From Pseudaquabacterium terrae (GTDB lineage Bacteria; Pseudomonadota; Gammaproteobacteria; Burkholderiales; Burkholderiaceae_C), in contig NZ_JABRWJ010000001.1 in the NCBI RefSeq assembly GCF_013266755.1, positions 310,001 through 374,000 on the forward strand: 64,000 nt of DNA, in the 5' to 3' direction. The notes beneath the pieces are model-generated. The model saw only the letters and a list, made by a program, of their open reading frames with translations. It was not told the origin of the DNA and ran no database searches. Both the position numbers and the translations under genes were made by a program. Shown here in pieces: positions 17,101 through 24,443 of the stretch (position 1 is its first letter; every line of letters starts with the position of its first letter).

Positions 17101-17685
17101 CCCTTCCTGATCGGCCGCGAAACGCGGGCTCGACAGCACCAGCAGCAGGTGCAGCGGCGGGCGCACCGTGCGTGGCCGCGACGAATAGCTGCGCCCGCGC
17201 GCCTGGCGCACGATCTGCACGTCCGGCGCCAGCGCCAGGAAACGCGGCGCCAGCGGCTGCGGCGGGGCGATCGGGTCGGGCAGCAGCTCCCAGGGCAGCG
17301 CGGCGAGGTGCGGCGACGCCAGCACGCGGAACAGGATCTTGCGCCGCCGATCGGCTGCGATGCCGCGCGTGGCCTGGAACAGCTGCACGACCATCTGATC
17401 GCCGAAGACCAGCGTCTTCAGGTGCGCGGCGAGCTCGGGGTTCGGCTCGGGCTCGGCGAAGGCGATCGCGTCGGCATAGTCCCAGACCAGGTCGAGCAGC
17501 TCGTCGAGCGAAGGCAGTGCGGCATCGCGGCGCGGGATGCCGTGCACGAAGCCGGCGCTCGATTGCGCCGACAGCCAGGGCAGGCCTTCGGGGCCGAGGC
17601 TGATCGTGACGTCGAAGGGCTCGAATTCGCTGCCGCCGGCGTCGTCGTCGGGCAGGGTCGATGACGCGGGCAACATGGTGTTCAT
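14170..17685 (-). CDS. CHAT protease / P-loop NTPase / degenerate subtilase fusion
   Basis: An 1171-residue three-part protein. Residues about 170-395 are a CHAT caspase-like domain: VFHYVGHA supplies His253 and IFAGCETA supplies Cys294, the expected dyad, followed by CPIVIGMQAVLP. Residues about 430-860 are a STAND/AAA-type NTPase with Walker A GATGTGKST (456-464) and Walker B CVIALDEVG (Asp566, Glu567). Residues about 870-1095 read as a subtilisin-like S8 domain: NHGVAG (His896), IGAGGNEGAG (Asn989) and GSSFAALH (Ser1063) align with HGTxVAG, AAGN and GTSxAxP, but the aspartate of the triad appears replaced (RIAVAGPHL). The start overlaps the MBL gene stop as ATGA (17682-17685), implying coupled translation. 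Predicted NTP-dependent, protease-based sensor/effector of a conflict system; function is inferred. Confidence 0.82.
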   Translation of the reverse strand: MNTMLPASSTLPDDDAGGSEFEPFDVTISLGPEGLPWLSAQSSAGFVHGIPRRDAALPSLDELLDLVWDYADAIAFAEPEPNPELAAHLKTLVFGDQMVVQLFQATRGIAADRRRKILFRVLASPHLAALPWELLPDPIAPPQPLAPRFLALAPDVQIVRQARGRSYSSRPRTVRPPLHLLLVLSSPRFAADQEGRHEFDVFEVKRSLLAELAPLQRAGLLEVDVEDRPTVDRLRRRIASRPRGYHVFHYVGHALPDQLILEDDGGHALEVESARLIELLRLCPDLRLAIFAGCETARARDDPLAFAKDAAVGWRDLLSLADRCVQGACPIVIGMQAVLPLTTERVFTRYLYQGLASGYSVVDALRIARGAVHGDPRHGSLLLDWSVPVLFVGGEDPGPLLPRGALPQPVEEVRRIELKLGLRTSGGRFLARDLALRQVVEILGGAARQRVVAITGATGTGKSTLVERALEELGPDVGIVLFVHARTIAPVLDEACAAAETPQGPDPQALLAQPADGLVLRMCGIVEELLARAGDRPVRQPQWSALDWWERLVGDLARRRCVIALDEVGQIDVLQRGLLRAAVGLWLRELIAQRRESADEPRIEQDLEVLLANVQLLLEDAEQAGQPGVDRRSGGDGLRPPIERRDPLHGLGDGLAQLAEALAGLPPRWREQLAEALGQVLLDVSAPDDAMASMARRSGAVSAPPSFEQRFERLAHQLAGCDDIPTILQLINHLETMRRASVAALQLLVDRRGLIRVALVAPHSLRGFLELDADELFELRLAPMTWSDSWRWIRRSLPGLLRYGEEFLSRQWMRLGARAELWEELERRVIRQRGGTLDLEREVQQIAPPASAAFVNARPAQRWRRGERPLRIAVAGPHLIGPSETAAALTQTAINHGVAGRVVSDGLAEGALAMVVDEPMPFDPDGSISESQVLEWLERLFRSRPDVVLLDYGQEIAINALQAYQREDYQAHLLRGMTHRSLLIGAGGNEGAGAATMPVPGAYSAVLQVGAASAEGVVRRYASWSARLGKPDLFMDDALDNTPLAGALRRPAPSTTAPLRGSSFAALHAVAAAVLAWSLLPTLTPLGVRRLLEAAARPAGRPGQQFLTIDAAVALARQRLVERALRSGPCTLATLNALTGIEPPLLLQTIRALGSRVMLNQAGRLERYEWV

Positions 17686-18773
17686 CCCAGCTGCAGCGTC
17701 AGCCCGGCCGCGTCTTTTGGCGGGAAGACCACCTTCCAGCCGCCGGCCGCCGCGCCGTCGCGCAGCCGCTCGGTCGTCTCGCACTGGTAGTTGCAGTGAA
17801 AGCTCGGCACCTTGCGCGCCGGCATGCTGGCCGTCACCAGCGCGGCGGTCTGCACATCCGGATGGCCGAACACCGCGCCGTTGGTCGACACCAGCCAGCG
17901 CTCGCAGTCGACCAGCGCCAGCCACTCGGCGCTGACGTTGCCCATGCTGCCGTGGTGCGGCAGCTTCACCGCGTCGAGCTTCACCCGGGGCACGCCGCGC
18001 TCCAGGCACAGCCGCGCCAGGTTGGTCGCCAGCGTGCGCGCATGCGCATCGGCGCCGAAGAGCACGCGCTGGCCGTCGGCCTCGAACAGGAAGGCGATGC
18101 TCGAGCCGTTGGCGGGCGCCCGGTCGTCGCCGAAGGCGCGTGCGGAGAACACCGCGGGCCCGGTCGGCGGCCGGTACTCGCGGCGTTCGAGCAGGCGGCG
18201 GTGCGCCTCCTCGGCATCGCCGGGCGTGAAATCGCGGATCGCCGCGCTCCAGCGTGCGCGCAGCCGCTTCAGGTCCGACGGGTTCGGCCCCAGCAAGGTC
18301 AACCGCGCGCCGCCGGCGAGCTCCACCACCGGCAGCGCCGGCGCGGCCTCGGTCGGCGGCGGCACGACGACCGCGCGCTGGCCGAAGCGCTTGTTCAGCG
18401 TCTTCGCCAGCGCCGCATCGAGCCCGATCAGCGCGCCGAGGAACTCACCCTGCAGCGGCGCGAAGACATCGCGCTCGTTCGCCGGCAGATGGGCCCAGGT
18501 GTTGAACCAGACTTCGTTGATCGCCAGGCCCAGGCGGGCACGGTCCTGCAGCAGGATCAGCGCGCCGTCGATGTGGTCGGCGTCGATGTGGCTGACGACG
18601 AAGAGCTCGAGCTTGCGTTGCGCCGGCTTCAGCTTCTCGAGCTTCGCCTGCAGGCCGGCATAGGTGTGCGCCGGGCCACCGTCGATCAACACCCGGCGCC
18701 GGCCACGCGCCGGACCGTATTCGATCCAGATCGCGTCGCCGTGGGCGGCGGGCAGCAGCGTCAGGCTGAGCAT
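17682..18773 (-). CDS. ComEC-like metallo-beta-lactamase fold protein
   Basis: A 363-residue soluble protein. The start at 18773 gives MLSLTLLPAAHGDAIWIEYG, the usual opening of ComEC/Rec2-type MBL domains, where AHGDA replaces the more common GxGDA. The metal site is SHIDADHIDGA (HxDxDH), with further ligands in FGADAHARTLATN and KLPHHGSMGNVS. No membrane segments are present, unlike full ComEC. Such stand-alone proteins are repeatedly found in conflict-type loci beside NTPases or proteases and may be nucleases, phosphodiesterases or hydrolases of a nucleotide ligand. Coupled by ATGA to the CHAT gene. Confidence 0.88.
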   Translation of the reverse strand: MLSLTLLPAAHGDAIWIEYGPARGRRRVLIDGGPAHTYAGLQAKLEKLKPAQRKLELFVVSHIDADHIDGALILLQDRARLGLAINEVWFNTWAHLPANERDVFAPLQGEFLGALIGLDAALAKTLNKRFGQRAVVVPPPTEAAPALPVVELAGGARLTLLGPNPSDLKRLRARWSAAIRDFTPGDAEEAHRRLLERREYRPPTGPAVFSARAFGDDRAPANGSSIAFLFEADGQRVLFGADAHARTLATNLARLCLERGVPRVKLDAVKLPHHGSMGNVSAEWLALVDCERWLVSTNGAVFGHPDVQTAALVTASMPARKVPSFHCNYQCETTERLRDGAAAGGWKVVFPPKDAAGLTLQLG

Positions 18774-18928
18774 GTCTCGTCCAAAAGGACAGGGCGCCAC
18801 TGCAACGCAGATCGCGCGCCGCGTCAATCGCCAGTTTGGAACCGGGCTGCTCTCTCCTCAAGCCGCATGACGCGCAGCGGGCCGAAGCGCACTAGGCTGG
18901 CGCGATCGACGATCGACAGGGGGCGACG
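18774..18928. promoter_or_regulatory. divergent promoter region of the conflict island
   Basis: These 155 bases separate the divergent MBL-CHAT operon and the SLOG-tailed protein gene and must hold both promoters. I see a short inverted repeat GTCC-AAAA-GGAC at 18779-18790 and a direct repeat of GATCGAC just before the plus-strand start (about 18904-18917), followed by GGGGG as ribosome binding site. No clear -35/-10 pair could be assigned. Confidence 0.5.
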
Positions 18929-20962
18929 ATGAACTGCTTCGTGGTCAGGGGCTTCGGCGTCAAGCGCGACTCGGATGGCTGCGAGATCGACTTCGATCGC
19001 ATCCACCGCGAGCTGATCGAACCGGCCCTGCAGAAGTGCGGCATCGCCGGCGGCACGACCACGCAAGTGGTGGAGCCAGGCAACATCCAGGAGGACATGT
19101 TCCGCCTCCTGCTGCAGGCGGACCTGGTGGTGTGCGACATCACGGTGCACAACGCCAACGTCTTCTACGAGCTCGGCGTGCGCCATGCCCTTCGCAAGAA
19201 GCACACCGTGCTGATCAAGGGCAGCCCGTCGGCCGACAAGACGCCGTTCGACATCGGCGGCAACCGCTACCTCGCCTATGCCGTGGCGCAACCGGGCGCG
19301 CAGGTGGACGCGCTCGTCGCCGCGATCGAGGCCGCACGCTCGGGCTACCGTGAAACCGACAGCCCGATCTTCCTGATGCTGCCGCGCCTGCCCGAAGCGG
19401 ACACCAGCGTCGTGACGATCGTGCCGCTGGACTTCGTCGAGGAGGTTCAGCAGGCCGAAGCGAGCCGCGACAAGGGCTGGCTGCGCCTGCTGGCCGAGGA
19501 CGTGCGCGGCGAGTCATTCGAGTGGGAAGGCTCGAAGCTGATCGGCCGTGCGCAATGGTCGGTGACCGACTTCGAAGGCGCCCGCGCGACGTGGGAGGCG
19601 GTGCGCAAGCGGTCGCCGCTCGACCTCGACGCCAACCTGGCGCTGGCCAATGTCTACGAACGGCTCTACAAGCGGGAGCTCGATCCCGTGCTGCTGGAGC
19701 AATCGAACCAGGCGATCCAGAAGGTGCTCGACCGCCAGAACCTGATGCCCAAGCAGCGCTCCGAGGCGCTCGCGCTCGAGGGCCGCAACCTGAAGACGCT
19801 GTGGCGCCTGAAGTTCGACCCGCTGGAGACGCTCGATCAGCGCCGCGAGCGGGCGCTCGACATCCAGTTGAAGCAGTCGTTCGAGGCCTACCGCGATGCA
19901 TTCAACATCGACCTGAACAACTTCTTCCCGGGCATCGCGGCCTACCAGATGGGCCGCATCCTGCAGTCCATCGCCGACAGCCCCAGGTTCCAGAACCTGT
20001 TCACGCTGGGCAACCGCAAGCTCGCCGCCGAGCGCTACCGCGAAGACCTCGGCGGCCAGCTCACCGCCCTGGAACACGTCGTGCGGGCGTCGATCGAGCG
20101 CGCGCTGACCCCCGGCGCGAGCGACAGCGAGACCGCGACCTGGGCGGCCATCAGCGCCGCCGACCTGCTGTTCCTGACGGAAGGCGACGAGGCTGACGCC
20201 GGGGCGAGCGCGACCGTGCAGGCCTACGAGGCGGCGGTGCCACGCTCCGGCTTCTACTGGAACGCTGCCCGAGGCCAGCTGAAGTTGTTCGAGCAGCTGG
20301 GACTGCGCGGTGCCATGGCAAACGCCGTCATCGAACGCCTGGATGGACCGCCCGCAACGGGCGGCACGCGCAAGCCGCGTCTGGTCGTCTTCAGCGGACA
20401 CACCGTGGACCGGGGCGACGCGATCCGGCCTCGTTTCCCGAAGGGCCGGGAAGACCTCGCGCGCACGCTGATCGTCGATGGCCTGCGCAAGCTGAAGGCC
20501 GACGGCGAGCCGCTGGTCGTGCTGGTGTCGGCAGCCCCCGGGGCCGACATCCTGGCGCTGGAAGCCTGTGCAGCCGAGGGCATCGACACCTGGTTGTGTC
20601 TGCCGATGGAGAAGGACGCGGTCGCCCGGGAGGTGTTCAGCCACTACGACGACACCTGGCGCAACCGCTTCCTGGCGCTGTGGGCAGCGCATGCGAAGGG
20701 GCGCCGCCTGGTGCTGCAGCGCGGCGCTGGCCTGCCGCGCTGGCTCGCGCGTCGGGAGACGCTGACGCCATGGGAGCGCGGCAGCCGATGGATGATGCAC
20801 CTGGCCGAGTCCTGGGACTGCGAACGCCGCACGCTGCTCGCGCTGTGGGATCGCAACGAGCAGGACGGCTCGACGGCCGGCACGGCGCAGATGGTGCGGC
20901 TGGCCCGCATCGGCGCTTTCGAGATCAGCACGATCGACGCCACGCCGCTGGCCTCGCCATAG
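18929..20962 (+). CDS. NDT/TIR-like + TRAFs-binding-like + SLOG-like protein
   Basis: A 677-residue cytoplasmic protein. Residues 1-140 (MNCFVVRGFGVKRDSDG; LVVCDITVHNANVFYELGVR) match the Rossmannoid domain of the nucleoside 2-deoxyribosyltransferase/TIR-like class, with Glu81 in FYELG as the probable catalytic acid. Residues about 170-460 are helical and resemble the TPR-type TRAFs-binding region known from MAP3K5/ASK kinases and from bacterial DUF4071 proteins. Residues 482-660 (RLVVFSGHTVDRG; SAAPGADILALEACAAEG; CLPMEKDAVAREVF) look like a SLOG/LOG-type nucleotide-binding domain. Two nucleotide-handling Rossmannoid domains flanking a scaffold suggest sensing or making a nucleotide-derived signal. 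It is divergent from the CHAT/MBL operon. Family assignment is from pattern memory. Confidence 0.75.
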   Translation: MNCFVVRGFGVKRDSDGCEIDFDRIHRELIEPALQKCGIAGGTTTQVVEPGNIQEDMFRLLLQADLVVCDITVHNANVFYELGVRHALRKKHTVLIKGSPSADKTPFDIGGNRYLAYAVAQPGAQVDALVAAIEAARSGYRETDSPIFLMLPRLPEADTSVVTIVPLDFVEEVQQAEASRDKGWLRLLAEDVRGESFEWEGSKLIGRAQWSVTDFEGARATWEAVRKRSPLDLDANLALANVYERLYKRELDPVLLEQSNQAIQKVLDRQNLMPKQRSEALALEGRNLKTLWRLKFDPLETLDQRRERALDIQLKQSFEAYRDAFNIDLNNFFPGIAAYQMGRILQSIADSPRFQNLFTLGNRKLAAERYREDLGGQLTALEHVVRASIERALTPGASDSETATWAAISAADLLFLTEGDEADAGASATVQAYEAAVPRSGFYWNAARGQLKLFEQLGLRGAMANAVIERLDGPPATGGTRKPRLVVFSGHTVDRGDAIRPRFPKGREDLARTLIVDGLRKLKADGEPLVVLVSAAPGADILALEACAAEGIDTWLCLPMEKDAVAREVFSHYDDTWRNRFLALWAAHAKGRRLVLQRGAGLPRWLARRETLTPWERGSRWMMHLAESWDCERRTLLALWDRNEQDGSTAGTAQMVRLARIGAFEISTIDATPLASP

Positions 20963-21032
20963 GCTCGCACCGCCGCGCCGGTCGGGCGCCAATGCCCGGC
21001 CGGCGGTTCGCGCCCAGGACCCTCGCGCCCGA

Positions 21033-22202
21033 TCAGGCCGGCTCGTCCTTGTCGAATACAGGCGGAAAGTGAGCGGCCTGCACCTGGCGCTCGGCGATCG
21101 CTTGGCCGATCTTCTTCAGCTCGTCCAGGTTCCCGGGCTCGTCCATCACCTCCATGCCGCGCAGGTAGTCGTCGGAGACATCGCGCTCGAGTGCCGACTT
21201 GAACCAGTCCCTGTCGAACAGCGCGTTGTAGCGCTGGTAGGTCAGCATCGGGGTCTTGCCCAGCACCGGCCCAGCCAAACCCATTTCACGATCGATCCGG
21301 CGCGCGGTGTCGCTGACCGACAGCCACTGCAGCATCGCTTCGACGAGATCGCCGCAGTCCTCCATCAGGCTGTTGAGCGCCGCCACGCCCTGCAGTGCCG
21401 CCAGCCTGCTGATGTCCACCGTCGGGCTGGCCTTGCCGGTGCCGACCGAGACCAGCAGCAGCTTGTCGGCGCCGGTCTGCCAGCCGAACTCGTAGCCGCC
21501 CATCGTCACCGCCATCAGCGCATGCAGGCTCGGATTGTTGTGCGGACTGACGCCGCCGTCGACGAAGTGGCCGGTGGTGTCCCGGCGGTCGGGCCGGTCC
21601 GGCGAATGGATGGAGATCAGCTCCGGCTCGAAGAATGTGGGGGCCGCGGTGCTCGCGCGGATCACCTGCCACAGCGGGTACTCGCCGTTCGGAATGGTCG
21701 TGCTGCGGTCGTCGCCGGGCTTGAAGTACTTGGCCCGCGGGTTGTTCGTCAGCACCCAGGTGCTGCCGGTGTCGAGCCGCTTGGCGACCACCAGCAGACC
21801 GGTGCGGAAGTCGGTGCAGTTGAGCGTGCGCGTGCCGAACACGCCCTGCAGCGCCGCGGCAACCTTGTTGGCATCGAACTTGTCGCTCACGAATCCGCGC
21901 CGCCAGAAGCTGCGCTTGAACACCGTGGCGCCGAGCGCGCGATAGTGCTCCTCGATCTGATCGACCGTCATGCCGAGCGACAAGCCGCCGGCAATGATGG
22001 CACCGGTGGATGTTCCGGCGATCAGATCGAAGTAGTCGCCCAGGCAGGTGGCGCCGACGCGCTCTTTCAGCAGCGCTTCGATCTTGCGCAGCACCTGCAA
22101 GCTCAGCATGCCGCGCAGGCCACCGCCGTCGAGCGAGAGGATGCGCTTGGGCGCCGGCGCGGGCGAGAGATGCTGTTCGAAGCTGCGGAAACCGGTGCTC
22201 AT
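21033..22202 (-). CDS. patatin-like phospholipase
   Basis: A 389-residue patatin-family lipid acyl hydrolase. SLDGGGLRGMLSL is the oxyanion loop, GTSTGAII carries the nucleophile Ser, and FVDGGVSPHNNP supplies the catalytic Asp, so the Ser-Asp dyad is complete. No signal peptide or membrane helix is present, which fits a cytoplasmic lipase such as those used as membrane-attacking effectors. Start ATG 22202 is supported by AAAGGA upstream. It lies 23 bases after the peptidoglycan-binding gene on the same strand and converges on the SLOG-tailed protein gene. Confidence 0.9.
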   Translation of the reverse strand: MSTGFRSFEQHLSPAPAPKRILSLDGGGLRGMLSLQVLRKIEALLKERVGATCLGDYFDLIAGTSTGAIIAGGLSLGMTVDQIEEHYRALGATVFKRSFWRRGFVSDKFDANKVAAALQGVFGTRTLNCTDFRTGLLVVAKRLDTGSTWVLTNNPRAKYFKPGDDRSTTIPNGEYPLWQVIRASTAAPTFFEPELISIHSPDRPDRRDTTGHFVDGGVSPHNNPSLHALMAVTMGGYEFGWQTGADKLLLVSVGTGKASPTVDISRLAALQGVAALNSLMEDCGDLVEAMLQWLSVSDTARRIDREMGLAGPVLGKTPMLTYQRYNALFDRDWFKSALERDVSDDYLRGMEVMDEPGNLDELKKIGQAIAERQVQAAHFPPVFDKDEPA

Positions 22203-22225
22203 GGGGGGTCCTTTGTCAGTCGAGG

Positions 22226-23194
22226 TCAACGCACGGCATCGCGCAGGCCGATGCCGAACTGGCTTTCCAGGTCGTAGGGGATGCCGTGCACGGTTCCCTC
22301 GCCGCGCGCGATGCACAGCTTGCGCGACCGCACGTCGTCCACCCAGCGCGGATTGGCCGCCTGCGCGCGGCGATTGGCGACGATCTCCATCAGCGCCAGC
22401 TCACGCCTGTCTGGCGCCAGGCCCGGGCCGAGGTTTCGCTCGTCGGCACGAATCTGCGCCTTGACGATCGCGCTGATGCTGCCGTTCTGGACCACGATGT
22501 CGAACATCAGTGCCAGCGCCCGCTCGCTCGTCAGCCCGAACTCCCTGCACAGCGCGGCGGCGGCATCGAGCCGCTTGCCGGCGTGCCGGGTCTGGATCGC
22601 CTGGAACTCCGGCGTCCTGCCCAGCGACTTCGCGAAGCCGCGCCAGGGTTCGTGAACCGTGTGCTTGACCGGATGCTGCACCGAGCGCGCGAAGGCCATC
22701 AGCTCGTCCTTGTCGGAGTCGAGTGCGAGCTTCAGCGCCTCGAGGTGCCCGCCGAAGATGTCGCCGAGCACGTTCGGATGCTGCGTGAACATGTCCGCCA
22801 GCAGCGGCTGCAATGAGCCCTGGCCGAAGTTCCATTGCAGCACGCCGAAGCTGATGCCCTGGCCATCAAAATCGCCGCTGAGGCCGCAGAAGCACTCCGG
22901 CTCACCCGCGCCGGTTTCGAAGGAGCCGGTCAGCGCGAGGCAACGCCGGCCCAGGTCCGAATCGGTGACCCGCACCGGCGGCCGGATCTCCTCGGAGAAG
23001 AGCCGCTGCCACGTCAGCGCGCCGACGATGCCATCGGCCTCGAGCCCGACCTCGCGCTGGTACTTCGTCACTGCAGCGAAGGTGCCGCCGCCGAACTGGC
23101 CATCGACCGGGCCTGCATACACACCGAGCTCCGCCAGCTTGCGCTGCAGCCGCAGAACTTCGTCGCCGCTCGAGCCGAGCTTGTAGACCGCCAT
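22226..23194 (-). CDS. peptidoglycan-binding, lysozyme-like protein
   Basis: A 322-residue protein. Residues 3-68 form a PG_binding_1 domain (LGSSGDEVLRLQRKLAELG; VDGQFGGGTFAAVTKYQR). Residues about 80-310 form a second domain with SFETGAG, GDFDGQGISFGVLQWN and GSLQPLLADMF, resembling chitosanase/lysozyme-type glycoside hydrolases in which Glu of FETG and a downstream Asp act; the identification is tentative. No signal peptide is visible, so export would need another route (holin, T6SS or lysis). It is the first gene of a two-gene unit with the patatin. Confidence 0.75.
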   Translation of the reverse strand: MAVYKLGSSGDEVLRLQRKLAELGVYAGPVDGQFGGGTFAAVTKYQREVGLEADGIVGALTWQRLFSEEIRPPVRVTDSDLGRRCLALTGSFETGAGEPECFCGLSGDFDGQGISFGVLQWNFGQGSLQPLLADMFTQHPNVLGDIFGGHLEALKLALDSDKDELMAFARSVQHPVKHTVHEPWRGFAKSLGRTPEFQAIQTRHAGKRLDAAAALCREFGLTSERALALMFDIVVQNGSISAIVKAQIRADERNLGPGLAPDRRELALMEIVANRRAQAANPRWVDDVRSRKLCIARGEGTVHGIPYDLESQFGIGLRDAVR

Positions 23195-23312
23195 GGCAGC
23201 TCCTCATGTGGAAGGCAATCTCCGGATTGCGCGCCCGTCTGCCGATCGGCGCATCGTCATTTCGGATGACGCGGGGCCGCGCCCGGCGGCAAGTGCGCTC
23301 CAATACGGGCCC

Positions 23313-24443
23313 ATGGCCCCTCCCGCCGGCGCTGCCGACACCCTCCCGCCCGAAACACCCTGGCTCACGCTGACGAGCGATGAACGCGGCCGCGTGCTGC
23401 GCCTGTCCGGCGCCTGGCGCCTGGCGCACCTGGTGCCGATCGAGGGCGCGTTGGCCGGCGTCGCCGGAGTGCCGGCCGTCGTCGACGGCAGTGCGCTGAC
23501 CGAGCTCGACAGCGCCGCGGGGCTGGTGCTGCTGCGTGCGCTCGGGGAGGCCGAGCCGGGGTTCATCGGCTTCGCGCCGGCGCACGCGCGCATCCTGGCG
23601 GCGCTGCGGGCGCGCCGCATCGAGCCGCTGCCGGCGCCCGAGCGGCGTTCGAACCCGCTGTCGCGCCTCGGCCGCCGCGGCGTCGACGTCGGCGCGCTGC
23701 TGCTCGGCCACCTGCAGTTCTTCGGCCGGCTGATGGCCGCCTTCGGCGAGCTGCTGCGCGCGCCGCGCCGCCTGCGCATGCGTGAGCTGGTGGTGCAGAT
23801 CGAGCAGTCGGGGCTCGATGCGGTGCCGGTGGTGATGCTGGTCAGCGCGCTGATCGGCGTCGTCTTCACCTACCTGCTCGGGCTGCAGGCGGAGAAGTAC
23901 GGCGCCAACATCTTCGTCGTCGACGGTGTCGGCATCGGCGCGACGCGCGAGCTGGTGCCGATCATCGTCGCGGTGATCGTCGCCGGCCGCTCCGGCGCGG
24001 CGTTTGCGGCGCAGCTGGGCGCCATGCGGCTGGCCGAGGAGATCGACGCGATCCGCACGCTCGGGCTGTCGCCCGACCAGGTGCTGGTGGTGCCGCGCGT
24101 GCTGGCACTGATGCTGGTGCTGCCGCTGCTGGTCTTCGCCGGTGATGCAGCCGCACTCGCCGGCTCGCTGGCGATCGCGCGGCCGATGCTCGACCTCGGA
24201 CCCACCGCATTCCTCACGCGCCTGCGCGAGGCGCTGGAGCTGCGCCACGTGCTGATCGGCCTCGGCAAGGCACCGGTCTTCGCGCTGGCGATCGCGCTGA
24301 TCGGCACGCGCATGGGCATGACGGTCGGCCGCGATACGCGTGCCGTCGGTCTGGCCACCACCTCCACCGTCGTGCAGGCGATCGTCGCGGTGATCGTGCT
24401 CGATGCGATCGCAGCGGTGCTGCTGCAGGGGCTGGACTGGTGA
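23313..24443 (+). CDS. MlaE-family ABC permease with N-terminal STAS domain
   Basis: A 376-residue inner-membrane permease of lipid-transport MlaE type. The first 110 residues form a STAS-like domain (LSGAWRLAHLVPIEGAL; VVDGSALTELDSAAGLVLL) which in E. coli is the separate MlaB subunit. The permease has the MlaE hallmark LVPIIVAVIVAGRSGAAFAA and an EIDAIRTLG coupling helix. The ATG at 23313 gives MAPPAGAADT; the frame is open to 23193. Its stop overlaps the GTG start of the ATPase gene. First gene of a five-gene operon. Confidence 0.92.
   Translation: MAPPAGAADTLPPETPWLTLTSDERGRVLRLSGAWRLAHLVPIEGALAGVAGVPAVVDGSALTELDSAAGLVLLRALGEAEPGFIGFAPAHARILAALRARRIEPLPAPERRSNPLSRLGRRGVDVGALLLGHLQFFGRLMAAFGELLRAPRRLRMRELVVQIEQSGLDAVPVVMLVSALIGVVFTYLLGLQAEKYGANIFVVDGVGIGATRELVPIIVAVIVAGRSGAAFAAQLGAMRLAEEIDAIRTLGLSPDQVLVVPRVLALMLVLPLLVFAGDAAALAGSLAIARPMLDLGPTAFLTRLREALELRHVLIGLGKAPVFALAIALIGTRMGMTVGRDTRAVGLATTSTVVQAIVAVIVLDAIAAVLLQGLDW

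Noticed and set aside
15397-17664. 755-codon plus-strand open frame opposite the CHAT gene
   Set aside because: Composition is dominated by Arg, Gln, Ala and His without any motif; the opposite strand carries clear CHAT and NTPase motifs.
21033-22202. CBASS system around the patatin
   Set aside because: No CD-NTase/cyclase, E1/E2/JAB or HORMA-type gene is adjacent; the patatin is paired with a peptidoglycan-binding protein instead.
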